A stretch of DNA of 64,000 nucleotides, taken from NCBI GenBank assembly GCA_902776365.1, contig CACYPU010000010.1:1-64000 (forward strand), read 5' to 3'. The position numbers and the translations under genes are program-made. Source of the DNA: an uncultured Bacteroidota bacterium. GTDB taxonomy: Bacteria > Bacteroidota > Bacteroidia > Bacteroidales > P3. Shown piece after piece: positions 15,740 to 23,981 of the stretch; position 1 is the first letter of the stretch, and each line of letters begins with the position of its first letter. Below the pieces are notes generated by a model. It had not been told where the DNA came from, did no database searches, and saw only the letters and a list, made by a program, of their open reading frames with translations.

Positions 15740-16897
15740 TTAATTTGATTTAGCGATTAATGATTCACGGATGTTGTTGTCGGTTTCAAAGAGATCGTCG
15801 AGGGTGGGGTTGGGGATGAAGTGGGCTGACTGCATGGCGGTCTCGACGACGTCGGCGATGTCGAGGAAGCCTATCTTGCCGTCGAGGAAGCGCTGCACGG
15901 CCACCTCGTTGGCGGCGTTCATCACGCAGGGGAGGTTGCCGCCGCGACGGATGGCGCGGTAGGCCAGGTCGAGGCAGCGGAAAGTCTGGCGGTCGGGGCG
16001 CTCAAAGGTGAGGCTAGGGTAGTTGGCGAAGTCGAGGCGCGGGAGGTGACTCTCGATGCGCTCGGGGAAGGAGAATGCATACTGGATGGGGGTCTCCATG
16101 GTGGGGACGCCGAGCTGTGCTTTGACGCTGCCGTCGCGGAACTGCACCATGGAGTGCACCACGGACTGGGGGTGCACCAGCACCTCGATGTCGTCGGCAT
16201 CGACACTGAAGAGCCATTTGGCTTCGATGACCTCGAGGCCTTTGTTCATCAGCGTGGCGCTGTCGATGGTCACCTTGCGTCCCATGCTCCAGTTGGGGTG
16301 ATGGAGTGCCTGCTCGAGGGTGACCGTGGCCAGCTGCGCGCGTGAGAATCCGCGGAAGGGGCCGCCGCTGGCGGTGAGGAGGATTTTGTCCACCCCGCTG
16401 CTTTCGCCCACCAGGCACTGGAAGATGGCCGAATGCTCGCTGTCGACCGGCAGGATGGGCACACGGTGGCGTAGGGCAGCGGCGGTGACGATGCTGCCGG
16501 CCACCACCATGGTCTCCTTATTGGCCAGAGCCACGGGCTTGCCCTGCTCGATGGCACGCAGCGTGGGTCGCAAGCCTGCGAAGCCCACGATGGCTGCCAG
16601 CACCATGTCGATGCTCTCCATCTCCATGAGGTCGACCATCGAGGAAGTGCCGGCGAAGACCTTGATTCCCTGAGGGTCGAGGGCGTCCTTGACGGCCTGG
16701 TACTTCGTCTCGTCGGCGATGACGACGGCATTAGGGTCGAACTCCAAGGCCTGCTGCACCAGGAGGTCGGCATTGCTGCCGGCACAGAGCACCTCGACAG
16801 CGAAGAGGTCGCGATGACGCCGGATGACATTGAGTGCCTGCGTCCCTATCGACCCTGTCGACCCCAGTATGGCGATTCTTTTCTTATCCTGATTCAT
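15740..16897 (-). CDS. dxr: 1-deoxy-D-xylulose 5-phosphate reductoisomerase
   Basis: The 385-residue enzyme commits deoxyxylulose phosphate to isoprenoid synthesis by the MEP pathway. Visible motifs are the NADPH loop ILGSTGSIGTQAL, ANKETMVVAG, the metal/substrate segment VDSEHSAIFQCL, TIDSATLMNKGLEVIEA and HPQSVVHSMVQF. It is cytoplasmic, full length and in line with rseP. Confidence 0.97.
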   Translation of the reverse strand: MNQDKKRIAILGSTGSIGTQALNVIRRHRDLFAVEVLCAGSNADLLVQQALEFDPNAVVIADETKYQAVKDALDPQGIKVFAGTSSMVDLMEMESIDMVLAAIVGFAGLRPTLRAIEQGKPVALANKETMVVAGSIVTAAALRHRVPILPVDSEHSAIFQCLVGESSGVDKILLTASGGPFRGFSRAQLATVTLEQALHHPNWSMGRKVTIDSATLMNKGLEVIEAKWLFSVDADDIEVLVHPQSVVHSMVQFRDGSVKAQLGVPTMETPIQYAFSFPERIESHLPRLDFANYPSLTFERPDRQTFRCLDLAYRAIRRGGNLPCVMNAANEVAVQRFLDGKIGFLDIADVVETAMQSAHFIPNPTLDDLFETDNNIRESLIAKSN

Positions 16898-16912
16898 CTC
16901 TTCGTTTGCACT

Positions 16913-17824
16913 TCAAAAAGATATATACTCTTCCGGATTCACCGGCAGACCGTTGACCCACAGTTCAAAGTGGAGGTGTGGCGAGAGGTCGCTCTTGTCG
17001 GGAGTGGTCACGTAGGCGATAGGCTCGCCGGCCCGCACCACGTCGCCCCGATGCTTCAGGACGACACCATTGTCGCGGTAGATGCTGACGACATTGCCTG
17101 GGTGCTGGATGGCGATGACATAGCCCGCGTCGGCCGTGAAGTTGTCGCTAATCACCGTGCCGTTGTAAGCGGCATAGACCGTCTGCCCCGGGGTCGCCGC
17201 GATGTCGATACCCATGTGCTCCTTCCCCCGCTCGAAGGGACGTTCAATCTTGCCCTTCAGGGGTGCGAAGAAAAGATGCGACACGGCGGTGGCGTTCTCG
17301 CTGGCGGCCGACGGCGTGCCTCCGGAGAAGCCCTTCACCTGGTAGCGACTGTCCTCACGTTCCACTTCGGCACGCAGGAGGCTGTCCTCGGCCGAATGGC
17401 GGTAGATTTTCGACAGCTGCGAGAGGGTGGCCGTAGAATCCTGGATGAGGGTGTCGAACTCGCCCCCAGGGGTTTCTCCGCGCAAGACGGCCTGCAAGGT
17501 GCCAATCATCCACTCCTGCTGCTCCAACTGGGCCTCCAAGGAGTCGATTTGGCGGGCATTGGCATAGCTCTGTTCCACCATCTGTGTGTTGGTGTAGCCG
17601 GGAATCCATTCGCGCATCGGCGTGAAAGCGATGAGGACGGTGGTGATGAGCACCAGAACGATGATGGAGATGCCGACGGTGACAAAAAGATTGGTGCCCG
17701 ACAGCTGGAAGGAAAACTTCTCCTTGAAGGTATCGGTGTCCATCACCACAAAGCGATGCTTGTGCTTGATGACATCTTTTACAGGCTTGCTTTTCAGCTT
17801 TGCCCACCAATCTTTTATCTTCAT
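16913..17824 (-). CDS. M23 family metallopeptidase (LytM-like)
   Basis: A short cytoplasmic N-terminus is followed by one transmembrane helix (LFVTVGISIIVLVLITTVLIAF), a coiled-coil region and a C-terminal LytM domain with HMGIDIAATPGQTVYAAYNG and SPHLHFELWVNG, whose histidines bind zinc. Such proteins cut peptide crosslinks of peptidoglycan or, if inactive, activate amidases. The ATG at 17824 (MKIKDWW) is preferred over an upstream GTG at 17842. Only 15 bases separate its stop from the dxr start. Confidence 0.9.
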   Translation of the reverse strand: MKIKDWWAKLKSKPVKDVIKHKHRFVVMDTDTFKEKFSFQLSGTNLFVTVGISIIVLVLITTVLIAFTPMREWIPGYTNTQMVEQSYANARQIDSLEAQLEQQEWMIGTLQAVLRGETPGGEFDTLIQDSTATLSQLSKIYRHSAEDSLLRAEVEREDSRYQVKGFSGGTPSAASENATAVSHLFFAPLKGKIERPFERGKEHMGIDIAATPGQTVYAAYNGTVISDNFTADAGYVIAIQHPGNVVSIYRDNGVVLKHRGDVVRAGEPIAYVTTPDKSDLSPHLHFELWVNGLPVNPEEYISF

Positions 17825-17831
17825 ATTATTA

Positions 17832-17910
17832 ATAGGGTTCACGGTTTAAAGATTAAGGTTTAAGGCAGTCCGGATGCGGTAGCTCCATCACACCTTAAAC
17901 CTTAAACTCT
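17832..17910. repeat. GGTTTAAAGATTAAGGTTTAAGG repeats
   Basis: GTTTAAAG/TTAAGGTTTAAGG units and complementary CACCTTAAACCTTAAAC units fill the gap between the PpiD-like gene and the M23 gene. Confidence 0.6.
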
Positions 17911-17928
17911 AGACCCAAGAGCTGTCTG

Positions 17929-20193
17929 CTAGTACATCAAGTCGCGATGGTCTTCCATTTTGGCGTTGGCTCTGAGCCACCAGAAAATCATGCGGTCCAT
18001 GGGCAGGTAGCGGCCACGCTGCACGCGGCCAATCATGCTACGGGTGTTGTATTCCTGTCCGAGACGGAGCTGCTCGGGGTCGACTTTCTGCATCTCAAAT
18101 CTGTTGTTGACCTGCACGAAGTAGGCACCGCGGGCGCCGCGGATGGGGCCTATCAGGCCGTTGCTCTTCGACACCGAAGCCACAGACTGTACGCGGGGTT
18201 CCATGCCGAAACCACCGAAATGGTCGGCGAAGAGGCTGATGCTGTCGAGGACCACCACCGAGTCGTTGAGGCTGACGGCCACATCCTGGATGTTCTTGCA
18301 GCTTTGGGCCAGCTTCTCGGCACGGGCCATCTGGATTTCGATGCGTTTCTCCATGCGCACCAGCTGCTCAAAGTTGAAGCTCGGGTTGGAACGCACCTGT
18401 GCGAGGGTGTAGTAGCCTTTCTGGAACACGTCCTTCAGCATCACCACGGCGTAGACATTGTCGAAAGAAGCCACCACGCTGTTCACCTGGCCCACCTCGG
18501 TGTTCTCGTCGAAGGCCCATTTCACCACGTCACGGGCGTTGTCGAGGTTATTCAGGCGGTCGTCCATCAGACGCACATAGGCCGTCATCACCTGCATGTT
18601 CTGCTTGCGGGCATTCTCCTCGAAGGTCTTGTCGTTGCGGCTCTCGGAGAGGAACTTGTTGGCAGCGCTCTCGATCTGGCTGATGGTCTCCTTAGAAGGT
18701 CTGATTTCCTGAGCAATCAGAGCCAGACGGTATTTCTTCACGGGGGCAGTCTTGTCGGTCACCTTGACGATAGCATAGCCAAGTTCGTCGGGGAGGGCGA
18801 AGCGGAACTGGCCTCCCTGGGGAGTGGCGACAATACGTTCGTTAATGCCCTTGAAGAAGGTCACACCCTGGGCACGGAAAATCTGTTCGAAGATGCTGTT
18901 ATAGACGAGGTCGAAAGTACCCTCTTCCTGCCATCTGATATCACCCAGCGAGTCGGGAGTCATATTGATTTTGATGTCGCAGTAGTTGGCCACGGCGCTG
19001 TCGAAGGAGAGACGGCCGGCGTTGAGTTCGGTCAGGAGGCTGTCGGACAGGACATCGGCACGGGCGCTGTCGCGCTGGAAGCTGGAGCTGAGCTTGTCGC
19101 TGAAGACGAACATCACACGGGTGCGGATGCTGTCAGGACGGTTCTCGATGTTCATCACACGGCCCATGAACCACTTGTCGCCAATCTGCATGGGCTCAAT
19201 CTCGGTACCCACCGCCGAGGCTTCCACTTTCTCGCGGAAAATCTCGGGGTAATAGGAGGCGCTGTGATAGAGGCTGTCGTAGGCAAATTCCTTGATGGTC
19301 TCAGATTTGACCACGCGGGCGAGGCGCTTGGAGCTGTCGGGAGTGGCCTGGAGTCTGCCCCAAGCCGACATGGCGCTGTCCTGTGCGGCGGCGAAGTCGG
19401 TGGCACTGGGGGCGATGGCGAAGGTGACATATTCGAGCATGCGGATTTCCTCGCTCATGTTGCGGTATTCCTCCTTGTGCTCATCGTAATACTTCTGGTA
19501 GTCGGCGTCGGTGAGCTGAATCTCATTGTCGGCCACGCGGTCATAGGGCATCGACACCACGCTGACGTTGACACCCTTGGAGCCGTATTCGGCAATCTGC
19601 TTGGCGATGGGTGCCGGCATGTAGAAGCCCGAATAGACGAGGGTGGCATACTTCTGACGGAGACGGTCGGTGGTTATCGACCTCTTGGTCTCATCCCAAT
19701 AGCTCTGGTTCAGGGCGTCCATCTTGTTGTAGTTCTTCAGCTGGGCGGCCATGAGGGCACGGTTGTACTGGCCAGTGGAATCGCGCAGCTGCGGATTCTG
19801 CATGAAGAAGGGATGGATGAACGTACCTGTGTACATGTCGTTGACCTCGGCTTCCGAAATGTCGAGACCCAACTTCTTCAACTGCTCGCCAATCACAATC
19901 TCGTCCACAAAGTTGGCCCACAGCGAGTCGCGGAGCGCCTTTTCCGTATCGGAGTTGAAAGTCAGGCTGGGATCCTGGGCAAAGAATCTGATTTTGGCCT
20001 CTTCCTGGTCAATCATGTCGGCAAACTGCATGCGGTCGAGCGAAACACCGTCAACCTCAGCAATGACATTCTTGTCCGATTTGAACCAATTCAGCACACT
20101 ATCGTTACCCGTAACGATAAAAATCACAATAGCAAGACCCACGACGGTCACTGCTATTCCGGAATGCTTTCTGATACTACCAATAATTCCCAT
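17929..20193 (-). CDS. PpiD/SurA-like periplasmic foldase
   Basis: The 754-residue protein is anchored by one N-terminal helix (GIAVTVVGLAIVIFIVTG). A SurA-type N-terminal chaperone region follows (VIAEVDGVSLDRMQFADMIDQEE to about residue 200), with long helical segments around parvulin-like parts. This matches the SurA N-terminal domain proteins of Bacteroidetes, considered functional equivalents of PpiD, which help newly exported proteins fold at the inner membrane. The parvulin active site is not clear, so isomerase activity is uncertain. Confidence 0.88.
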   Translation of the reverse strand: MGIIGSIRKHSGIAVTVVGLAIVIFIVTGNDSVLNWFKSDKNVIAEVDGVSLDRMQFADMIDQEEAKIRFFAQDPSLTFNSDTEKALRDSLWANFVDEIVIGEQLKKLGLDISEAEVNDMYTGTFIHPFFMQNPQLRDSTGQYNRALMAAQLKNYNKMDALNQSYWDETKRSITTDRLRQKYATLVYSGFYMPAPIAKQIAEYGSKGVNVSVVSMPYDRVADNEIQLTDADYQKYYDEHKEEYRNMSEEIRMLEYVTFAIAPSATDFAAAQDSAMSAWGRLQATPDSSKRLARVVKSETIKEFAYDSLYHSASYYPEIFREKVEASAVGTEIEPMQIGDKWFMGRVMNIENRPDSIRTRVMFVFSDKLSSSFQRDSARADVLSDSLLTELNAGRLSFDSAVANYCDIKINMTPDSLGDIRWQEEGTFDLVYNSIFEQIFRAQGVTFFKGINERIVATPQGGQFRFALPDELGYAIVKVTDKTAPVKKYRLALIAQEIRPSKETISQIESAANKFLSESRNDKTFEENARKQNMQVMTAYVRLMDDRLNNLDNARDVVKWAFDENTEVGQVNSVVASFDNVYAVVMLKDVFQKGYYTLAQVRSNPSFNFEQLVRMEKRIEIQMARAEKLAQSCKNIQDVAVSLNDSVVVLDSISLFADHFGGFGMEPRVQSVASVSKSNGLIGPIRGARGAYFVQVNNRFEMQKVDPEQLRLGQEYNTRSMIGRVQRGRYLPMDRMIFWWLRANAKMEDHRDLMY

Positions 20194-20272
20194 TTTTCGT
20201 TTAGTTTGTTTTTAGTGCACAAAGTGCTTTTTGTTATTAATTTTTTATTATTATTTTCTTAAATTAAGGGTG

Positions 20273-20280
20273 CAAAAGTA
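20273..20280 (-). promoter_or_regulatory. Promoter core of the foldase gene
   Basis: TACTTTTG on the minus strand matches TAnnTTTG, 79 bases before the start at 20193. Confidence 0.5.
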
Positions 20281-20354
20281 CAAAGAAAAACGCGTGTGGA
20301 AAAATTTTTTTTATCACTTGTCACCGTTTTAGGATACAATATACATGGAATCAG

Positions 20355-20440
20355 TGAAATAAAAATTGAAAATTGAAAAATGAAAAATGAAAAAAAATGA
20401 AAAATGAAAAATGAAAAATGAAAAAATGAAACAAAAAAAT
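20355..20440. repeat. GAAAAATGAAAAATGAAAA direct repeats
   Basis: Seven or more copies of AAAAATG follow two of AATTGAAA in the gap between cdd and the foldase gene. The same units recur at 55966-55992. Confidence 0.75.
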
Positions 20441-20455
20441 AGTTAATTTCGACAC

Positions 20456-20935
20456 TCAAAAGTCGAACGAGAACGGCAGTAGCGATGCCACGCTCTCGAA
20501 TATCCTCAGCCGGCCTCCGTCGAGGTAGCAGAGGACCCGCATCGGATGCCCCTGTCGCTGCTCATACTCCGACAGCACCTGACGGCAGGCTCCGCAGGGC
20601 ATGGCCTCACAGAGTGTCCCTTCGGCATTGCGTCCCACGATGGCAAGCGTCTCGTAATCACGACACTCGGGATGCTGCGCCGAAGCCGAGAAGATGGCCG
20701 TGCGCTCCGCACAGAGTCCTGAAGGATAGGCCACATTCTCCTGGTTGCTGCCGACGACCACCGTGCCGTTCCCCAACCGCAACGCCGCTCCCACATGAAA
20801 ACCCGAATAGGGGGCATACGCTCCTTCGGCGGCCTCCACGGCGCACTGCATCAACCTGCGGTCTTTCTCCTCAAGTTCGGCCAGAGACTGAAATTCTTGA
20901 TAATTGATAACATGTACTTTATCCATATCTTTCAT
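20456..20935 (-). CDS. cdd: Cytidine deaminase
   Basis: The enzyme deaminates cytidine and deoxycytidine for pyrimidine salvage. The zinc site is CAERTAIF (ligand plus catalytic Glu) and PCGACRQVLSE; AYAPYSGFHVGAAL is the substrate loop. The start at 20935 gives 159 residues, the usual tetrameric Cdd size. The frame is open to 21043, but that would run through the promoter region (20950-20957) shared with the divergent polymerase gene. Confidence 0.93.
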   Translation of the reverse strand: MKDMDKVHVINYQEFQSLAELEEKDRRLMQCAVEAAEGAYAPYSGFHVGAALRLGNGTVVVGSNQENVAYPSGLCAERTAIFSASAQHPECRDYETLAIVGRNAEGTLCEAMPCGACRQVLSEYEQRQGHPMRVLCYLDGGRLRIFESVASLLPFSFDF

Positions 20936-20949
20936 TACTTTTCGAACTG

Positions 20950-20957
20950 CAAAAATA
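20950..20957 (-). promoter_or_regulatory. Promoter core of cdd
   Basis: TATTTTTG on the minus strand matches TAnnTTTG, 15 bases before the chosen cdd start. Confidence 0.5.
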
Positions 20958-21005
20958 AACAATTTTCTACAATAATACCATGAAAGAATCGTTATCTTTT
21001 TCGAT

Positions 21006-22499
21006 ATGCCGGACAAACGGACATACATAGCCATCGACCTCAAGTCGTTCTACGCCTCGGTGGAGTGTGTGGAGCGTGGGCTTGACCCACTGACTACCAA
21101 CCTGGTAGTGGCTGACAAAAGCCGCACCGAGAAGACCATCTGCCTGGCCGTAACCCCCTCGCTGAAGCAGTATGGCATCGGAGGTCGCGCAAGGCTGTTC
21201 GAGGTGGTACAACGGGTGCGGCAGGTGAACAATGAGCGTCGCAAGCTGGCCCCTTACTGGCAGTTCAACGGCGAGTCGGCCGACGACAACGAGCTGAAAG
21301 CCAACCCCGAGCTGGCCGTCACCTACCATGTGGCACCACCTCGCATGGCTTACTATATCGACTACAGCGCCCGCATCTTCAGCATCTACATGAAGTATGT
21401 GGCACCCGAGGACATCCACGTCTATTCCGTCGATGAGGTGTTCATCGACGCCACCAACTACCTGAAACTATACAAGATAACCGCCCACGAACTGGCTCGT
21501 CGCATGATAGGCCATGTGCTGCGCGAGACGGGCATCACCGCCACCGCCGGCATCGGCCCCAACCTCTACCTCTGCAAGGTGGCTATGGACATCGTCGCCA
21601 AGCACATACCCGCCGACAAGGACGGCGTGCGCATCGCCGAGCTTGACGAGATGTCATACCGCCGGCAGCTGTGGAGCCACCGCCCGCTCACTGACTTCTG
21701 GCGCGTGGGACGCGGCATCGCACGCAAGCTCGAAGCCTGTGGCATGAGGACCATGGGCGACGTGGCGCGCTGCTCGCTGACGAAGGAAGGTCTGCTGTAT
21801 AAACTCTTCGGTGTCAACGCCGAACTGCTCATCGACCATGCCTGGGGCTGGGAGCCCTGCACCCTAGCGGCCATCAAGGCCTACCGCCCACGCAGCAACT
21901 CCTTCAGCTCGGGACAGGTGCTCTCCGAGCCTTATACCTTTGAGAAAGCGCGCGTGGTGATGCGCGAGATGGCCGACGCCATGGCCCTCAAGCTGGTGAG
22001 CCTCCGCTTGGTGGCACACCAGGTGGGCATCTTCGTCAACTACGACGCAGCGAGCTTGAAACAAGGCAGTTATGGCGGCGAGATGGTGAGCGACTACTAC
22101 GGCCGCCCGGCCCCCAAGCCAGCCCATGGCGGCGTGCTCCTCCCCCACCCCACCTCGTCGGCACGTCTCATCACCGAGGCAGCCATGGCCCTCTTCGACC
22201 AGAAAGTCGACTCCCGGCTGCTGGTCCGCAGACTCACCATCACTGTGAACCAAGTGGTTGACGAAGAATCGGTAGCCACAGCTCCCGCCGAACAACTCAA
22301 CATGTTCACCGACTATGAGGCCGTGGCGCGCCAACGAGAAATCGAACAGACAGCCCTCAGCAAAGAACGTCGCATGCAAGAAGCCGTACTCTCTATCAAA
22401 CGGAAATTCAGTAAGAACGCCATCTTCAAAGGAATGGACCTCGAGGAGGGCGCCACGGCCCGCGACCGCAACCGACAGATAGGAGGACACAAGGCTTAG
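21006..22499 (+). CDS. Y-family DNA polymerase, UvrX/UmuC type
   Basis: This 497-residue translesion polymerase has the first metal-binding segment AIDLKSFYASVECVERG, the catalytic YSVDEVFIDAT and a helix-hairpin-helix region around RPLTDFWRVGRGIARKLEACGM. A little-finger domain follows, and then an extended tail. The LDPLTTNLVVADKSRTEKTICLAVTPSLK segment is characteristic of the UvrX/YqjW branch of Firmicutes and their plasmids or phages rather than DinB. The YolD-like gene follows within 23 bases, as in that branch. It copies damaged DNA with low fidelity; regulation by DNA damage is likely, but no operator is recognised. Confidence 0.9.
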   Translation: MPDKRTYIAIDLKSFYASVECVERGLDPLTTNLVVADKSRTEKTICLAVTPSLKQYGIGGRARLFEVVQRVRQVNNERRKLAPYWQFNGESADDNELKANPELAVTYHVAPPRMAYYIDYSARIFSIYMKYVAPEDIHVYSVDEVFIDATNYLKLYKITAHELARRMIGHVLRETGITATAGIGPNLYLCKVAMDIVAKHIPADKDGVRIAELDEMSYRRQLWSHRPLTDFWRVGRGIARKLEACGMRTMGDVARCSLTKEGLLYKLFGVNAELLIDHAWGWEPCTLAAIKAYRPRSNSFSSGQVLSEPYTFEKARVVMREMADAMALKLVSLRLVAHQVGIFVNYDAASLKQGSYGGEMVSDYYGRPAPKPAHGGVLLPHPTSSARLITEAAMALFDQKVDSRLLVRRLTITVNQVVDEESVATAPAEQLNMFTDYEAVARQREIEQTALSKERRMQEAVLSIKRKFSKNAIFKGMDLEEGATARDRNRQIGGHKA

Positions 22500-22522
22500 T
22501 TTATAGTTTAAAGTTTAGAGTT

Positions 22523-22747
22523 ATGGAATCTGACTATGAGGATATTATCAATTTGCCGCACCATGTGTCGTCACAGTACCCGCGCATGAGCATGGAGGGG
22601 CGTGCCGGCCAGTTCGCCCCCTTCGCCGCCCTCACAGGCCTCGGCGCCGCCATCCGTCGCGCCGCCGAACACCCCGACGAGCAAGTCTATTTCGACGACG
22701 AAATGATGCAATCTCTTTACAATGAACCCCTTGACGACGAAGAATAA
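22523..22747 (+). CDS. YolD-like partner of the Y-family polymerase
   Basis: This 74-residue protein has YEDIINLPHHVSSQYPRMSM and EGRAGQFAPFAALTGLGAAI, the pattern of small YolD-like proteins encoded next to UvrX-type polymerases in Clostridia. YolD-like proteins have been proposed as functional analogues of UmuD. The neighbourhood is the strongest support. A TTTATAGTTTAAAGTTTAGAG repeat lies between the two genes, and dus starts 3 bases after its stop. Confidence 0.8.
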   Translation: MESDYEDIINLPHHVSSQYPRMSMEGRAGQFAPFAALTGLGAAIRRAAEHPDEQVYFDDEMMQSLYNEPLDDEE

Positions 22748-22750
22748 AAC

Positions 22751-23728
22751 ATGAACCTTTCACCTTTCACCTCTCACCTTTCACCTTGTATCGTTGGTCT
22801 CTCCCCCATGGACGATATCACCGACCTGCCATTCCGCCAGCTCTGCAAGGAATTCGGTGCCGACCTACTCATCACCGAGTTCATCGCCAGCGAGGCCCTG
22901 AACCGCGACGCCGAAAAGAGTTTCCGCAAGATGCGCTTCACCCCTGAACAACGGCCCATCGGCATACAGATATTTGGCGCCAACGAGGAGGAGCTGCTGC
23001 GCTGCCTCGACGTGGTGGAGCAGGCCGAGCCCGACTTCATCGACATCAACTGGGGCTGCCCCGTGCGCAAAGTGGCGGGCAAAGGTGCAGGCTCCGGCAT
23101 CCTCCAAGACATTCCTAAGATGCTTGGAATCACCACCGCTATGGTCAAACGCTCCCATCTGCCGGTAACAGTGAAGACCCGCCTAGGCTACAGCCATGAT
23201 TCCATGATGATTACCGACTTCTGCGAAGCCCTCCAGGACACTGGCATTGCCGCCCTCAGCATCCACGGACGCACTAAAAACCAGATGTATAGCGGCACCG
23301 CCGACTGGACGATGATAGGTGAGGTGAAGAACAATCCCCGCATGCATATCCCCATCTTCGGCAACGGCGACATCACCACCGCAGCGCAAGCCCTTGAAGC
23401 CAAGGAGCGTTACGGTGTCGACGGCATTCTCATCGGCCGTGGCGCCATCGGCAACCCCTGGATTTTCGAGCAGTGCCGGCGCGCCTTCCGCGGCGAAGCG
23501 GAGCGGGAGATTACCGTCGCCGAGCGCGTCGACGTCTGCCGCCGACACCTCCTCGCCGCCGCCGACTTCAAAGGTGAGCGCACCGCCATCTTCGAGATGC
23601 GCAAGCACTACGGCGCTTATTTCAAAGGCCTTCACAACTTCAAACCCTTCCGCCTCGCCCTCGTCAGCACCCCTTCTCTGGAGGAGACCTTCGCCGTCCT
23701 CGACCGCATCAAAGAGCACTACCGCTAA
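22751..23728 (+). CDS. dus: tRNA-dihydrouridine synthase
   Basis: This 325-residue FMN enzyme reduces uridines in tRNA D-loops. It has GLSPMDDITDLPFRQLCKEFGADL near the start, the catalytic cysteine in DINWGCPVRKVAGKGAGS, VKTRLGYS, SIHGRTKNQMYSG and GNGDITT. The first dozen residues (MNLSPFTSHLSPCI) are encoded by TCACCTTTCACC repeats and replace the usual short start, so translation may begin with repeat-derived residues. Confidence 0.93.
   Translation: MNLSPFTSHLSPCIVGLSPMDDITDLPFRQLCKEFGADLLITEFIASEALNRDAEKSFRKMRFTPEQRPIGIQIFGANEEELLRCLDVVEQAEPDFIDINWGCPVRKVAGKGAGSGILQDIPKMLGITTAMVKRSHLPVTVKTRLGYSHDSMMITDFCEALQDTGIAALSIHGRTKNQMYSGTADWTMIGEVKNNPRMHIPIFGNGDITTAAQALEAKERYGVDGILIGRGAIGNPWIFEQCRRAFRGEAEREITVAERVDVCRRHLLAAADFKGERTAIFEMRKHYGAYFKGLHNFKPFRLALVSTPSLEETFAVLDRIKEHYR
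22757..22786. repeat. TTTCACC repeat at the start of dus
   Basis: Four TTTCACC/CTCTCACC units lie inside the first codons of dus. The complementary GGTGAAAGG family is at 45648-45680 (in aroB) and 60950-60985. Confidence 0.75.
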
Positions 23729-23738
23729 AAAAAATTTT

Positions 23739-23941
23739 ACCTGGCAGAGCAAGCGCTTCCATCCCGAGGTGCGAGGCGGCTCGAAGGTGCTGGGCGACAG
23801 TGTGGACTGCAACTTTGCCTCGCTCTATTACCGCTGGATACTACAACTGAGGGGCGATCTGCAGTCATTGACTACTATTTCGACTATCAGGTGGACCATC
23901 CGATGACGATGATGCCGACAAAGGACAATACAATAAATCTA
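23739..23941 (+). pseudogene. Possible gene remnant with frameshift
   Basis: Directly after dus, a frame reads TWQSKRFHPEVRGGSKVLGD and on to WILQLRGD, then continues better after a shift near 23860 as DYYFDYQVDHPMTMMPTKDN to a stop. There is no start codon upstream. It looks like the tail of a decayed gene whose family I cannot name, or chance coding in GC-rich DNA. Confidence 0.35.
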
Positions 23942-23981
23942 TAATAAACGCGTTTTAAATTTTTAAACTTTATATTAATTG

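Noticed and set aside
17947..20262. A 771-codon open frame on the plus strand opposite the foldase gene
   Set aside because: It mirrors the codon pattern of the real minus-strand gene, is rich in His/Val/Asp as expected of an antisense shadow and shows no domain.
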